Notes: a model not told the origin generated them from the letters alone. A DNA stretch of 5,874 bases from Prosthecobacter debontii (GCA_945885485.1 CAMCYT010000167.1:1-5874); one strand, 5' to 3'. Shown: positions 1-5,781, numbered from the stretch's first letter. Made by a program: numbers and translations.

Positions 1-14
1 ACAAATAGAGGAAG

Positions 15-76
15 ATAGATGAAGGTAAATGAATGTAGGTTATCAAAACATTTTTTACACTTAGCCTTTCATCTAT
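15..76. repeat. Imperfect inverted repeat, 11-12 bp arms
   Basis: The left arm atagatgaagg (15-25) is matched by the reverse complement of cctttcatctat (65-76), with one extra A in the second arm. The 39-base loop is AT-rich. The pairing is AU-rich, so a stable RNA hairpin is doubtful. It could be the remnant of a small palindromic element or coincidence in low-complexity DNA. Confidence 0.3.
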
Positions 77-108
77 TAGGTAATTTAAATTATCAGCAAG
101 TCTCTTAA

Positions 109-139
109 AATCCGTGTTCATCTGCGTCCATCCGCGGTT
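109..139 (-). repeat. Degenerate decamer tandem repeat (intergenic dispersed-repeat type)
   Basis: Read on the minus strand, the stretch begins AACC and continues as three approximate decamers: CGCGGATGGA, CGCAGATGAA and CACGGATT. The period of 10 and the (C)RCRGATGRA core are directly visible. Sequences of this style recur between genes in many Verrucomicrobiota and other environmental bacteria; that is recollection, not a search result. It lies 20 bp past the stop codon of the last transporter gene. The same AACC plus CGGAT core appears in the 9-bp-period element at the right edge of the window. Confidence 0.6.
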
Positions 140-159
140 CGATTTTCTTTTTTTTAGTT

Positions 160-1308
160 TCATGAACGGAGAGCCTTTGGCAAGGCGGGCATGAGGCAAC
201 GAATGGCGGGCGGGATAGAACCCAGAATTCCTAACAGAATCCCAGTCACCAAACCAACTACCGCCACCCCCGGCGTGATGCCGATGGTGAACGCGCCAAT
301 GGAAAACGGAATGGTCATGCCATCGAACAACCATAATGCCAAAGTAGAAGCGAGCAAGGCCCCAGTCATGCAGGCAACAAGGCTTTCCTGCACGAGACTA
401 AAAAAGATCGCCAATCGACCAAAGCCAATCGCCTGAAGTGTCGCCAACTCCCGGATGCGCGAGGCGAAAGCGGCGTAAAGCGTGTTGAACCCACCAAAGA
501 TAGCCCCAGCAGCGACCAAGCCAGCCGTCAGCCAAGTCATGAGACGAATGGGTTTGTAGAAATCCCCTAACGCCGCGTAGTAATCACTTTCCCGCATCGC
601 GGTGAGTTCGAGATCCAAGCGTTGTTGTGCGAATAAATCAGCATCCGAGAAAGCCTCTGGTGAATCCATCCGCAGTACCACACACGAAACTGTCGCGCGC
701 TGCGCTAGCATGCGCAGGTCGCCGATCGCGGCCCAGATTTCCGATTCCATCACGGTGCCCGGCGCGGCGAACACACCGGAGATGGTCATTTCGGATTTAT
801 CTAACAAAAATTTCTTACCTATCTTCAGTGCATCCTCCGTAAAACCGAGTTTGCGCCATGCGAGTTTCCCGACCATCACCTCTCCCGCTTGAGGAAACGT
901 GCCTTCGATCAAACGCACTTCCGGATGCACCAGCAAAGCCGCTGGCGTCACGCCGCGAAACAAGGCCTGACCTTTTCCACCATCCGCCGTGCGTAGCGCT
1001 GACATGTAATGAATCTCTGGCGTCGCCGCTGGCCGACCCATCACTTTGGAAACACCATGTATCGTCGCTTCCGCAATACCCGACAACTGCGCGCTCACCT
1101 CACTACGCTGGATGCTTTCCTCACTGCCAGCGCCGAGCAGAATCGCATTTCGCGGAGAACCGGATGCGGAAAGCACCTGCTTCATCCCTCCGTTCAACGC
1201 CGCCGCCGCCATCACCAACATCACCACCAACGCCGACCCACCAATGGTCTGCAACAACCGTGATTTGTCACGGAAGAGGTTTCTGAGGGCGTAAGAGAGT
1301 GGAAGCAT
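160..1308 (-). CDS. ABC transporter permease, FtsX/MacB type (second permease)
   Basis: This 382-residue inner-membrane protein has the four-helix layout of the FtsX/MacB superfamily. TM1 is at about residues 21-39, followed by a large periplasmic domain at about 40-255 (MacB_PCD-like), then TM2 at about 257-282, TM3 at about 302-327 and TM4 at about 345-368. The FtsX-domain hallmark RIRELATLQAIGF lies at 284-296 after TM2, with the conserved glutamate of VQES at 309. The C-terminus (LLG...SI.PA...P..K.LRS) resembles that of the other permease, which suggests an old duplication, but the periplasmic domains differ. It probably pairs with that permease around the ATPase dimer and couples ATP hydrolysis to periplasmic conformational change rather than forming a channel. 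The ATG at 1308 is the first Met and places TM1 correctly. No good Shine-Dalgarno is seen: a GAGG lies about 17 bases upstream, too far. It is the last gene of the operon, 104 bp after the previous stop. The substrate is unknown. Confidence 0.93.
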   Translation of the reverse strand: MLPLSYALRNLFRDKSRLLQTIGGSALVVMLVMAAAALNGGMKQVLSASGSPRNAILLGAGSEESIQRSEVSAQLSGIAEATIHGVSKVMGRPAATPEIHYMSALRTADGGKGQALFRGVTPAALLVHPEVRLIEGTFPQAGEVMVGKLAWRKLGFTEDALKIGKKFLLDKSEMTISGVFAAPGTVMESEIWAAIGDLRMLAQRATVSCVVLRMDSPEAFSDADLFAQQRLDLELTAMRESDYYAALGDFYKPIRLMTWLTAGLVAAGAIFGGFNTLYAAFASRIRELATLQAIGFGRLAIFFSLVQESLVACMTGALLASTLALWLFDGMTIPFSIGAFTIGITPGVAVVGLVTGILLGILGSIPPAIRCLMPALPKALRS

Positions 1309-1309
1309 G

Positions 1310-1323
1310 AAAATTTAAATTTT
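1310..1323. repeat. Perfect 14-bp AT palindrome before the second permease start
   Basis: The sequence aaaatttaaatttt reads the same on both strands and lies one base upstream of the ATG of the second permease, where a ribosome binding site would be expected. It could be an operator, a weak AU hairpin over the translation start, or simply AT-rich leader sequence. No function can be assigned from sequence alone. Confidence 0.4.
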
Positions 1324-1360
1324 AAACCTCAATAAAGAGCGGTGGCGGAGCGCGTAGCTA

Positions 1361-1391
1361 AACCAAGAACTAGGAACCAGGAACCAAGAAC
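1361..1391 (-). repeat. Heptamer tandem repeat, four copies plus a partial
   Basis: On the plus strand the copies are aaccaag, aactagg, aaccagg and aaccaag, then aac; the consensus is AACYARG with a period of exactly 7. On the minus strand, the transcribed strand here, it reads TTCTTGG/TTCCTGG/TTCCTAG. It sits in the 104-bp spacer between the two permease genes. It resembles the short tandemly repeated heptamers (STRR) described in cyanobacteria and seen between genes of other phyla. The period of 7 would shift the reading frame, and no genuine gene crosses it. Confidence 0.75.
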
Positions 1392-1405
1392 AGCGATCTA
1401 TCGCT
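1392..1405 (-). other. Small hairpin after the first permease gene
   Basis: AGCGA/TCGCT arms (5 bp, or 6 bp with a 2-base loop) enclose a tight loop, starting 8 bases after the stop codon of the first permease on the minus strand and directly abutting the heptamer repeat. It is followed by T-rich but not uninterrupted T sequence, so it would be at most a weak terminator. It may instead protect the 3' end of an upstream mRNA fragment. Confidence 0.25.
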
Positions 1406-1412
1406 TTAATCT

Positions 1413-2552
1413 TCATGAACGTAAGGATTTCACTATGGGTTGGCGGATGGCGATGAATGCGGGGTGGATTGAGGCGATGATTCCTAACAACAGCGCAGCA
1501 GTGATCGCGAACAGGACGGTGGAAATTTGTGGCAAGATCGCAAGTGTCTGGCCTTCGCTGCCCATGGTGAAACTTTGCCAACGCAGGAACGCCCATGCAA
1601 AACCGGCTCCGCAGAGCCCACCCATCAAACCTAACATCCCGCCTTCGCTGAGCACCAGAAACATAATCGCGCGGCTTGGATATCCCAGTGTCCGCAGCAC
1701 AGCGTTTTCCTTGACCCGACTCCGCACCATCAGCGAAATCGCATTCGCGACGAGCGCGACCACCGCCACCACCGCAGCAATCCCGAGCCAACGCGTAAAT
1801 CCAATCAACTCGATGAGCTGCCCCGCCGCTTCCGCGAAAAAGGCTTTTTCCGGACGCGTGTTGGTGGGCATTTGATCGGATTTGAAACGAGCATCGATCA
1901 TCTCCGCCACGGGTTTTAGATGAGAGGATTTGTCCACCCGTACATTGAACTGCGTCACAATTCCCAATCCGGTTTTCGAGGCTTGCTGCAAAAACTCCAA
2001 CTTCACATAAGCGACGTTGTTGTCCTGCGGAAACGGCGACCGAATGATCCCAGCGACGTGCACCGTGATTCCAACCGCATCGAATTTATCTCCCGGTTTG
2101 AGCCCGCGTCGTTTGGCAAACTGTTCTCCTAACAATGCCGCGTCGCCGCGTTTTTTCCATTCGCTATCATCGCCCTCGATGATCTCGATCTCCGGCGCGA
2201 ATTTGCGCAACATCCCTTCCGGCACGCCGCGAAACGTGATCACATCCAAGCTCGCGCCGCAGTTGTTCACGGTGATCTTGATCGGGATGACTTCTTTCAC
2301 GCCATCCATTTCACGAATCTCATCCTGATAATGCTCGGGCAACTGGCTCGCCATCGGGCAAAACCGATTTTCGCGATACACCACCAAGGTCGTGTCTGCA
2401 GCGGTTTCCTCGGTTGCTGATGCCAAAGAATCCTGAAGCGTTTCCACCGAAGTATAAAGAAACATCCCTGAAGCCACCCCGCAAACCGTCAGCGACGTCC
2501 GCAGCCGATGGCGTTGAAGTTGTTTGGTGGCGAGTTGAAAAAGAGCGATCAT
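1413..2552 (-). CDS. ABC transporter permease, FtsX/MacB type (first permease)
   Basis: This 379-residue inner-membrane protein has a short N-terminal cytoplasmic helix with RLRTSLTVCGVASG leading into TM1 (about 18-36). A periplasmic domain follows (about 37-250), then TM2 at about 254-277, TM3 at about 295-323 and TM4 at about 343-366. The FtsX motif RVKENAVLRTLGYP is at 279-292, and the conserved glutamate of LSEGG is at 303. The periplasmic domain contains FCPMASQLP (64-72) and NNCGAS (97-102), so C65 and C98 could form a disulfide or bind a ligand. The ATG at 2552 overlaps the ATPase stop codon in an ATGA, which fixes the start and implies translational coupling; no separate Shine-Dalgarno is visible. 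Known family members work with a LolD/MacB-type ATPase and, in tripartite pumps, a MacA-type adaptor, both encoded just upstream. Lipoprotein release (Lol type) is a less likely alternative because a HlyD-type adaptor is present. Confidence 0.94.
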   Translation of the reverse strand: MIALFQLATKQLQRHRLRTSLTVCGVASGMFLYTSVETLQDSLASATEETAADTTLVVYRENRFCPMASQLPEHYQDEIREMDGVKEVIPIKITVNNCGASLDVITFRGVPEGMLRKFAPEIEIIEGDDSEWKKRGDAALLGEQFAKRRGLKPGDKFDAVGITVHVAGIIRSPFPQDNNVAYVKLEFLQQASKTGLGIVTQFNVRVDKSSHLKPVAEMIDARFKSDQMPTNTRPEKAFFAEAAGQLIELIGFTRWLGIAAVVAVVALVANAISLMVRSRVKENAVLRTLGYPSRAIMFLVLSEGGMLGLMGGLCGAGFAWAFLRWQSFTMGSEGQTLAILPQISTVLFAITAALLLGIIASIHPAFIAIRQPIVKSLRS

Positions 2553-3238
2553 AACTTGGATAAGTGGGGCTCGTTTTCTAACAATTTACCTTTTTCCAAA
2601 TGCAAGGTCCGGTCCGCCGCCTCAGCCGCGCGCGCATCGTGGGTCACCATCACGATGGTTTTGCCGCGTTCGCGCGAAAGCGATTGCAGCAGCTCCAAAA
2701 TCATCGTCGCGGATTCTCTATCCAAATCACCGGTCGGTTCGTCCGCGACCAGCAACGCCGGATCGGCAACCAAGGCCCGCGCAATCGCCACCCGCTGCTC
2801 CTGTCCTCCCGACAACTCGCTCGGCGTGTGATGAGACCTATCCTGCAGTCCCACGATTTCCAACGCCTCTTCGGCTTTTTGCTTCCGCTCCGCCTTGCTC
2901 ATCGATGTGATCAACAACGGCAACTCCACGTTTTCGAAAGCTGTTAGAACAGGAATCAGATGATAGAGCTGGAAGATGTAACCCACTTTTCTGGCACGCC
3001 ATTGCGTGAGTTGTTTACGAGTGAATGCCGCGATGTTTTCGCCATCGATGACGAGACTACCTGAGGTTGGTGAATCGATGCCTGAAATCAAATTCAACAA
3101 AGTGGTCTTGCCGGATCCGGAAGGCCCCATCAGCGCGAGGAACTCTCCGCGACCCACCTCTAGATCAAGATTTTCCAAAGGCGTAACGATATTCGTGCCT
3201 TTGGTGTAGGATTTGGAAATGGATTTGCAGATGATCAT
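2549..3238 (-). CDS. ABC transporter ATP-binding protein, LolD/MacB family
   Basis: This is a 229-residue cytoplasmic ATPase that would power the two FtsX-type permeases. All nucleotide-binding motifs are present: Walker A GPSGSGKT (38-45), Q-loop Q90 in IFQLYHLIP, signature LSGGQ (142-146), Walker B ALLVADEP (161-168, with D166 and catalytic E167), D-loop GDLD (170-173) and switch H200 in VTHD. The stretch FQLYHLIPVLTAFENVELPLL is diagnostic of the LolD/MacB/FtsE-like branch, and the length is typical of a stand-alone LolD-type subunit. The start was placed at the ATG at 3238, not at an in-frame Met 57 codons upstream: MIICKSISKSY is the normal family N-terminus, and the ATG overlaps the adaptor stop in an ATGA. 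The gene ends in a second ATGA overlap with the first permease. An imperfect AAAGAACG lies upstream, so coupling probably drives translation. Confidence 0.96.
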   Translation of the reverse strand: MIICKSISKSYTKGTNIVTPLENLDLEVGRGEFLALMGPSGSGKTTLLNLISGIDSPTSGSLVIDGENIAAFTRKQLTQWRARKVGYIFQLYHLIPVLTAFENVELPLLITSMSKAERKQKAEEALEIVGLQDRSHHTPSELSGGQEQRVAIARALVADPALLVADEPTGDLDRESATMILELLQSLSRERGKTIVMVTHDARAAEAADRTLHLEKGKLLENEPHLSKL

Positions 3239-4629
3239 AAACGTTCTTTGAAAATAGGGTTGAGGCGTTGGCCGGTTTTGAGATCGAGCGGTTTGGTGAC
3301 AACCCATTCGCCGGGTCGGACTTCTGGAACCATGACCATGCCGTCTTTGGTCGCACCGAGATTCACCGCACGCCGCTCGGCGCGCTTGGTATCGGGATCG
3401 CAGATCCAAACCTGATTGTCTTGGATCGCTTCTTTCGGAACATACACCGCGATGCCCGTCGATTCAACTACGGCATCTGTAGTAGAAATGATCGTTTCAA
3501 AAAACTCGACCCGGCTCAGCATCTCTGGGCGGAGTTTGTCGCTGGGGTTTTCGATGCGGACTTTCGCTTGCAGAGTGTTGCGTTGCAAATCCGCCGAGCC
3601 TTCGATCCTGGTGACCTCTCCTTCAAAAACTTGATCCGGGAGAAGATTGGATCGGATCTTCGCGCGTTGGCCGACGCTGAGACCCGCCGCATCAGCTAGC
3701 GGAACATCCACCCGCACTTGCAGATGCGCGGGTTCATATAAAATCGCAATCGTCGAGCTGTCCTCATCATCCATCAACACCATTTTTTTCTGACCGGGAG
3801 CAGCTTTCAACGCGAGTACCCGACCATCGACCGGCGCTTTGATTTCGGTCCGCGCATGCGCGAGCTCGGCTTTTTCTAAATTAATGTCCGCTTCCTTAAT
3901 CTGCGCTTGGATCGCTAAAATTTCGAAAGCGATCTGGTTGATTTCTTGAGTGATTCCGACGATCCGCGCCTTCGCCGCATCGACTTCTGCGAGGCGTCGT
4001 TTTTGATTCAGTCGCGTCGCCAACATGTCATCTTCGGCGATCGCGCCTTTGCTCAAACGTTCATAGCGGCGGAGTTTGTCGCTCGCCTCTTCTGCATCCG
4101 CTTCCGTGATCACCAAGCCGGCCTTTTCTACTTCGATCCGCTGCAAGGCGAGTTGCGTTTTGACGCAATGCGCATCTAACGATGCCTTCGTCTCCGCCAG
4201 CTTCGCCGCCATCGTATCGCGCTCGAGTTTCGAATCGATCCGAATCAAGGTCGCCAGCAGGTCGCCTTTTTTCACCAACTCACCTTCGAGGACATTCACG
4301 GAATCGACGATACCATCTGTCAGCGCGGTCGCCTTAATCGGCAGCGGATCCGGTTCGATCCAGCCTGAGGCTTGGAACATCAATTTCCCAGCGACGTTCG
4401 CGGTTTTCTTCGTGGTTGAAGTTTTGATTTTTTCCTCGATACCGACGGCTGAAAAGACTTCGACTTTTTTCGCTGGGATCAAGCGATCTCGGAACAGGAG
4501 GGCGAAGATCAGCAAGAACCCAAGCAAGAGTCCGAGCGGTAAAATCCAGACCGCCATGCGCTTGCGAGCGCTTGGGGAGAGGTTTTGGCTTGAGAAAATT
4601 CGCCCTAAATTGAGGCGGTTGGTTGGCAT
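3235..4629 (-). CDS. HlyD/MacA-type periplasmic adaptor (membrane fusion protein)
   Basis: This is a 464-residue adaptor, anchored in the inner membrane by one N-terminal helix (about 26-46, LPLGLLLGFLLIFALLF) after a basic cytoplasmic tail. The split lipoyl/biotinyl-like domain has its first half at about 87-130 (ASGWIEPDPLPIKATALTDG, EGELVKKGDLLATL) and its second at about 258-283 (ARTEIKAPVDGRVLALKAAPGQ). Between them is a long alpha-helical hairpin (about 132-255), rich in A, E, K and R, that would contact an outer-membrane channel. A beta-barrel domain follows at about 297-376, and a membrane-proximal domain at about 395-456 contains VYVPKEAI and RPGEWVVTKPLDLKTGQRL. Members bridge an inner-membrane transporter and a TolC-like duct. 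The adjoining ABC genes show this is an ABC-linked rather than an RND-linked adaptor. The ATG at 4629 is the first possible Met and leaves a sensible cytoplasmic tail. No Shine-Dalgarno is visible. The substrate is unknown. Confidence 0.94.
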   Translation of the reverse strand: MPTNRLNLGRIFSSQNLSPSARKRMAVWILPLGLLLGFLLIFALLFRDRLIPAKKVEVFSAVGIEEKIKTSTTKKTANVAGKLMFQASGWIEPDPLPIKATALTDGIVDSVNVLEGELVKKGDLLATLIRIDSKLERDTMAAKLAETKASLDAHCVKTQLALQRIEVEKAGLVITEADAEEASDKLRRYERLSKGAIAEDDMLATRLNQKRRLAEVDAAKARIVGITQEINQIAFEILAIQAQIKEADINLEKAELAHARTEIKAPVDGRVLALKAAPGQKKMVLMDDEDSSTIAILYEPAHLQVRVDVPLADAAGLSVGQRAKIRSNLLPDQVFEGEVTRIEGSADLQRNTLQAKVRIENPSDKLRPEMLSRVEFFETIISTTDAVVESTGIAVYVPKEAIQDNQVWICDPDTKRAERRAVNLGATKDGMVMVPEVRPGEWVVTKPLDLKTGQRLNPIFKERL

Positions 4630-4651
4630 AAGTGGAAAAATTTGAAACTTT

Positions 4652-4666
4652 CGGGTCAGAAACCCG
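4652..4666 (-). other. Small GC hairpin in the adaptor gene leader
   Basis: CGGGT/ACCCG arms form a perfect 5-bp stem around a 5-base loop, 22 bases upstream of the adaptor ATG. No T tract follows on the minus strand. With the larger hairpin just upstream it forms a tandem pair of structures in the spacer between the cysteine-rich gene and the adaptor gene, so a role in attenuation or mRNA processing is possible but unproven. Confidence 0.3.
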
Positions 4667-4669
4667 GGG

Positions 4670-4706
4670 AAAAATCATGCCGCGAATGCAACGCATCGCT
4701 TGGCAC
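4670..4706 (-). terminator. Putative intrinsic terminator or attenuator between cysteine-rich gene and adaptor gene
   Basis: On the minus strand, GTGCC-AA-GCGATGC pairs with GCAT-T-CGC-GGCAT around a GTT loop. This gives 12 pairs including one G-U, with a 2-base bulge and a 1-base bulge. It is followed by GATTTTTCC, a five-T run two bases after the stem. The hairpin begins 19 bases after the stop codon of the cysteine-rich gene, a normal distance for a terminator. The bulges and short T tract suggest partial rather than complete termination, so the exporter genes could be transcribed at a lower level from the same promoter or from one not recognised here. Confidence 0.45.
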
Positions 4707-4725
4707 CATCAGATTTTCCCGATTT

Positions 4726-5142
4726 TCAAATCAGCAATCGTTGCTGTTTCACATACCATTCCCGTGAATCCGGCGGGCCGCGACGGTGCTCCGATCGAGC
4801 GGGTGAGGCAGTGTTTCCTCTTAAATCTGCTACCGAAAGCCGAAGATAGATCACTTCGTCGGATTTCGAATAAGGAATCTGGGCGAAATTGGGGAAATCC
4901 GCATCAGGAAGAGGATCGGCCTTCACCATGCATTCTGGAACGTTTTGATGGTCGTCCCCACAATCACAGCAATTCATCGGGCAATCTTCGACATCTCCTG
5001 AAAAATTCATATCCAGCGTGCATACATAGCGCTGCACCGCGGCCATTGGCAAAACCAAGGTCATGATGGCAAACAATATGGAGGAAAAGACACGCACTAA
5101 ATGGAAAATACACACGCACCGCCTCAGCGCAAGGTTCATCAT
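4726..5142 (-). CDS. Small exported cysteine-rich protein of unknown function
   Basis: This 138-residue protein is not assigned to a named family. The N-terminus has a basic n-region (LRRCVCIFHLVR) and a hydrophobic segment (about 17-35, SSILFAIMTLVLPMAAV) resembling a signal peptide or membrane anchor, with possible cleavage near PMAA-V. Just after it comes a cysteine cluster: C41 (RYVCTLDM), C54, C58, C59, C61 (DCPMNCCDC) and C71, giving C-x12-C-x3-CC-x-C-x9-C with acidic residues and H65 between. This could be a metal site or a disulfide-bonded knot in the periplasm. The C-terminus is basic and proline-containing (RGPPDSREWYVKQQ). Evidence that it is real: export signal plus clustered cysteines, an AAGG four bases before the ATG at 5142, its own downstream hairpin, and the same strand as the exporter. 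A second ATG at 5139 is an equally possible start. I recall similar YVCT...CC small proteins near metal-efflux genes of Verrucomicrobiota, but this could not be checked. Confidence 0.7.
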   Translation of the reverse strand: MMNLALRRCVCIFHLVRVFSSILFAIMTLVLPMAAVQRYVCTLDMNFSGDVEDCPMNCCDCGDDHQNVPECMVKADPLPDADFPNFAQIPYSKSDEVIYLRLSVADLRGNTASPARSEHRRGPPDSREWYVKQQRLLI

Positions 5143-5227
5143 CCCGCCTTTTTAAAGATTCTCCTTGACGCATCCCTCAGCCAAGCCTAAATCCGCCGCC
5201 CGTTTCTCAACCAAACACTTTCAAATT
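5143..5227. promoter_or_regulatory. Divergent intergenic region between cysteine-rich gene and rplI
   Basis: This 85-bp spacer must contain the start signals for rplI and probably for the minus-strand block. On the plus strand, TTGACG (5165-5170) is 17 bases from TAAATC (5188-5193). This is a good -35 with only a 3-of-6 match at -10, placing a start about 30 bases before the rplI ATG. The rplI leader (accaaacactttcaaattATG) has no Shine-Dalgarno and is A-rich. On the minus strand an AAGG precedes the cysteine-rich gene, but no convincing sigma-70 promoter was recognised. Confidence 0.35.
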
Positions 5228-5698
5228 ATGGCCAACGCACAAGTCATCCTCAAAGAAAAAATCGCCGGCCTCGGCTCCGAAGCCGATGTCGTTAAAGTCC
5301 GCGCTGGCTACGCCCGCAATTACCTTGTTCCACAAGGGAAAGCATACGAAGCGACCAAAGCAAACCTTCGCCACGTTGAAGCCCTCAAATCCAATCGCGT
5401 CAAGCGTGAAGCCGAGGAACTCGTCATCGCCGAAGAGCTCGCGACCAAGATTTCCAAACTCAAGCCATCCTTCACCCTCTCCACCGGTCAAGGTGGCAAG
5501 GCCTTCGGATCGGTCACCAGCATGGATCTCCACAAAGAACTCGAAGCTGCTGGCATCGTCATCGATCGCCACTCCATCCAACTCGACAAGCCGATCAAAA
5601 AATCCGGCAAAACCGTTGTTGAGATCAAACTCAACGCTCAGGTCACTGCCCAACTTACCGTCTCGGTTGATGCTGGCGACGTGAAAGACGAAGACTGA
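5228..5698 (+). CDS. rplI: 50S ribosomal protein L9
   Basis: This 156-residue protein binds 23S rRNA near the base of the L1 stalk and extends a long helix from the large subunit. The N-terminal RNA-binding domain (about 3-48) carries the L9 signature region GSEADVVKVRAGYARNYLVPQGKA (16-39), where A19 replaces the usual Gly/Asn. The connecting helix spans about 45-78 (NLRHVEALKSNRVKREAEELVIAEELATK). The C-terminal domain (about 80-150) includes GKAFGSVTSMDL and IKKSGKTVVEIKL, and the protein ends in an acidic tail. Length is normal for the family. The ATG at 5228 was chosen over an in-frame TTG at 5165 because MANAQVIL aligns with the usual MQVIL start, three residues longer. The gene is followed after 27 bases by a strong terminator. 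It stands next to a divergent gene, so it is not directly preceded by the rpsF-ssb-rpsR genes that accompany it in many bacteria. Confidence 0.98.
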   Translation: MANAQVILKEKIAGLGSEADVVKVRAGYARNYLVPQGKAYEATKANLRHVEALKSNRVKREAEELVIAEELATKISKLKPSFTLSTGQGGKAFGSVTSMDLHKELEAAGIVIDRHSIQLDKPIKKSGKTVVEIKLNAQVTAQLTVSVDAGDVKDED

Positions 5699-5725
5699 AG
5701 CTAAGTTTTCTGGATTAGAAATTTC

Positions 5726-5758
5726 AAAAACCGGTTCCGATTTCGGGACCGGTTTTTT
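5726..5758 (+). terminator. Intrinsic terminator of rplI
   Basis: The arms aaaaaccggttccg (5726-5739) and cgggaccggttttt (5744-5757) form a 14-bp stem with a single G-U pair and a 4-base ATTT loop, followed by further T (5753-5758, then cg and ttttt). It lies 27 bases after the L9 stop. Because both flanks are A/T tracts it could also act on the opposite strand for a convergent gene beyond the window. Confidence 0.92.
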
Positions 5759-5781
5759 CGTTTTTACACACAAGGATTTTT

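Larger units (their letters stand above)
1..159. other. AT-rich non-coding region downstream of the transporter operon
   Basis: No credible gene is seen here. The region follows the stop codon of the last minus-strand permease gene. It contains an imperfect inverted repeat (15-25 against 65-76, core atagatgaagg with one extra base in the second arm), a 12-bp AT palindrome at 81-92, a decamer repeat at 109-139 and a run of eight T at 148-155. No clear GC-rich hairpin with a T tract on the minus strand was found, so the operon's transcription end cannot be placed. Confidence 0.6.

Noticed and set aside
15..139. Possible CRISPR-like or attachment-site array at the left edge
   Set aside because: The short-period repeats have no spacers between them, and there are no cas, integrase or tRNA sequences in the window.
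858..1286. Plus-strand ORFs opposite the second permease (also 602-892 and 1009-1294)
   Set aside because: These are Pro/Ser/Arg/His-rich antisense frames with no domain, signal peptide or ribosome binding site, opposite a well-supported permease.
1315..1791. 158-codon minus-strand ORF overlapping the first permease, ending in a WFLVPSSWF-like tail
   Set aside because: It is a frame shadow of the permease. The tail is only the translation of the heptamer repeat, and the upstream part is Arg/Gly-rich out-of-frame composition with no domain.
3239..3409. 57-codon N-terminal extension of the ABC ATPase
   Set aside because: The extension lies wholly within the adaptor gene, is Arg/Gln/Pro-rich and non-family-like, and the ATGA overlap start at 3238 gives the standard N-terminus.
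4076..4645. 189-codon plus-strand ORF opposite the adaptor gene
   Set aside because: It is an antisense shadow of the HlyD-type gene, Ser/Ala/Phe-rich with no recognisable domain. The minus frame has full domain structure.
5170..5184. Sigma-54-like TGGC...TGC on the minus strand upstream of the cysteine-rich gene
   Set aside because: The GG and GC dinucleotides are 11 rather than 12 bases apart and the rest of the consensus is poor, so it is unlikely to function.
5165..5227. Upstream TTG start extending L9 by 21 residues
   Set aside because: The added residues have no counterpart in L9, and MANAQVIL at 5228 matches the family start.
5207..5773. 188-codon minus-strand ORF opposite rplI
   Set aside because: It is antisense to a clear ribosomal protein gene and runs through its terminator. 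Its Phe/Asp/Glu/Gly-rich composition is the expected reflection of a Lys/Glu-rich gene.
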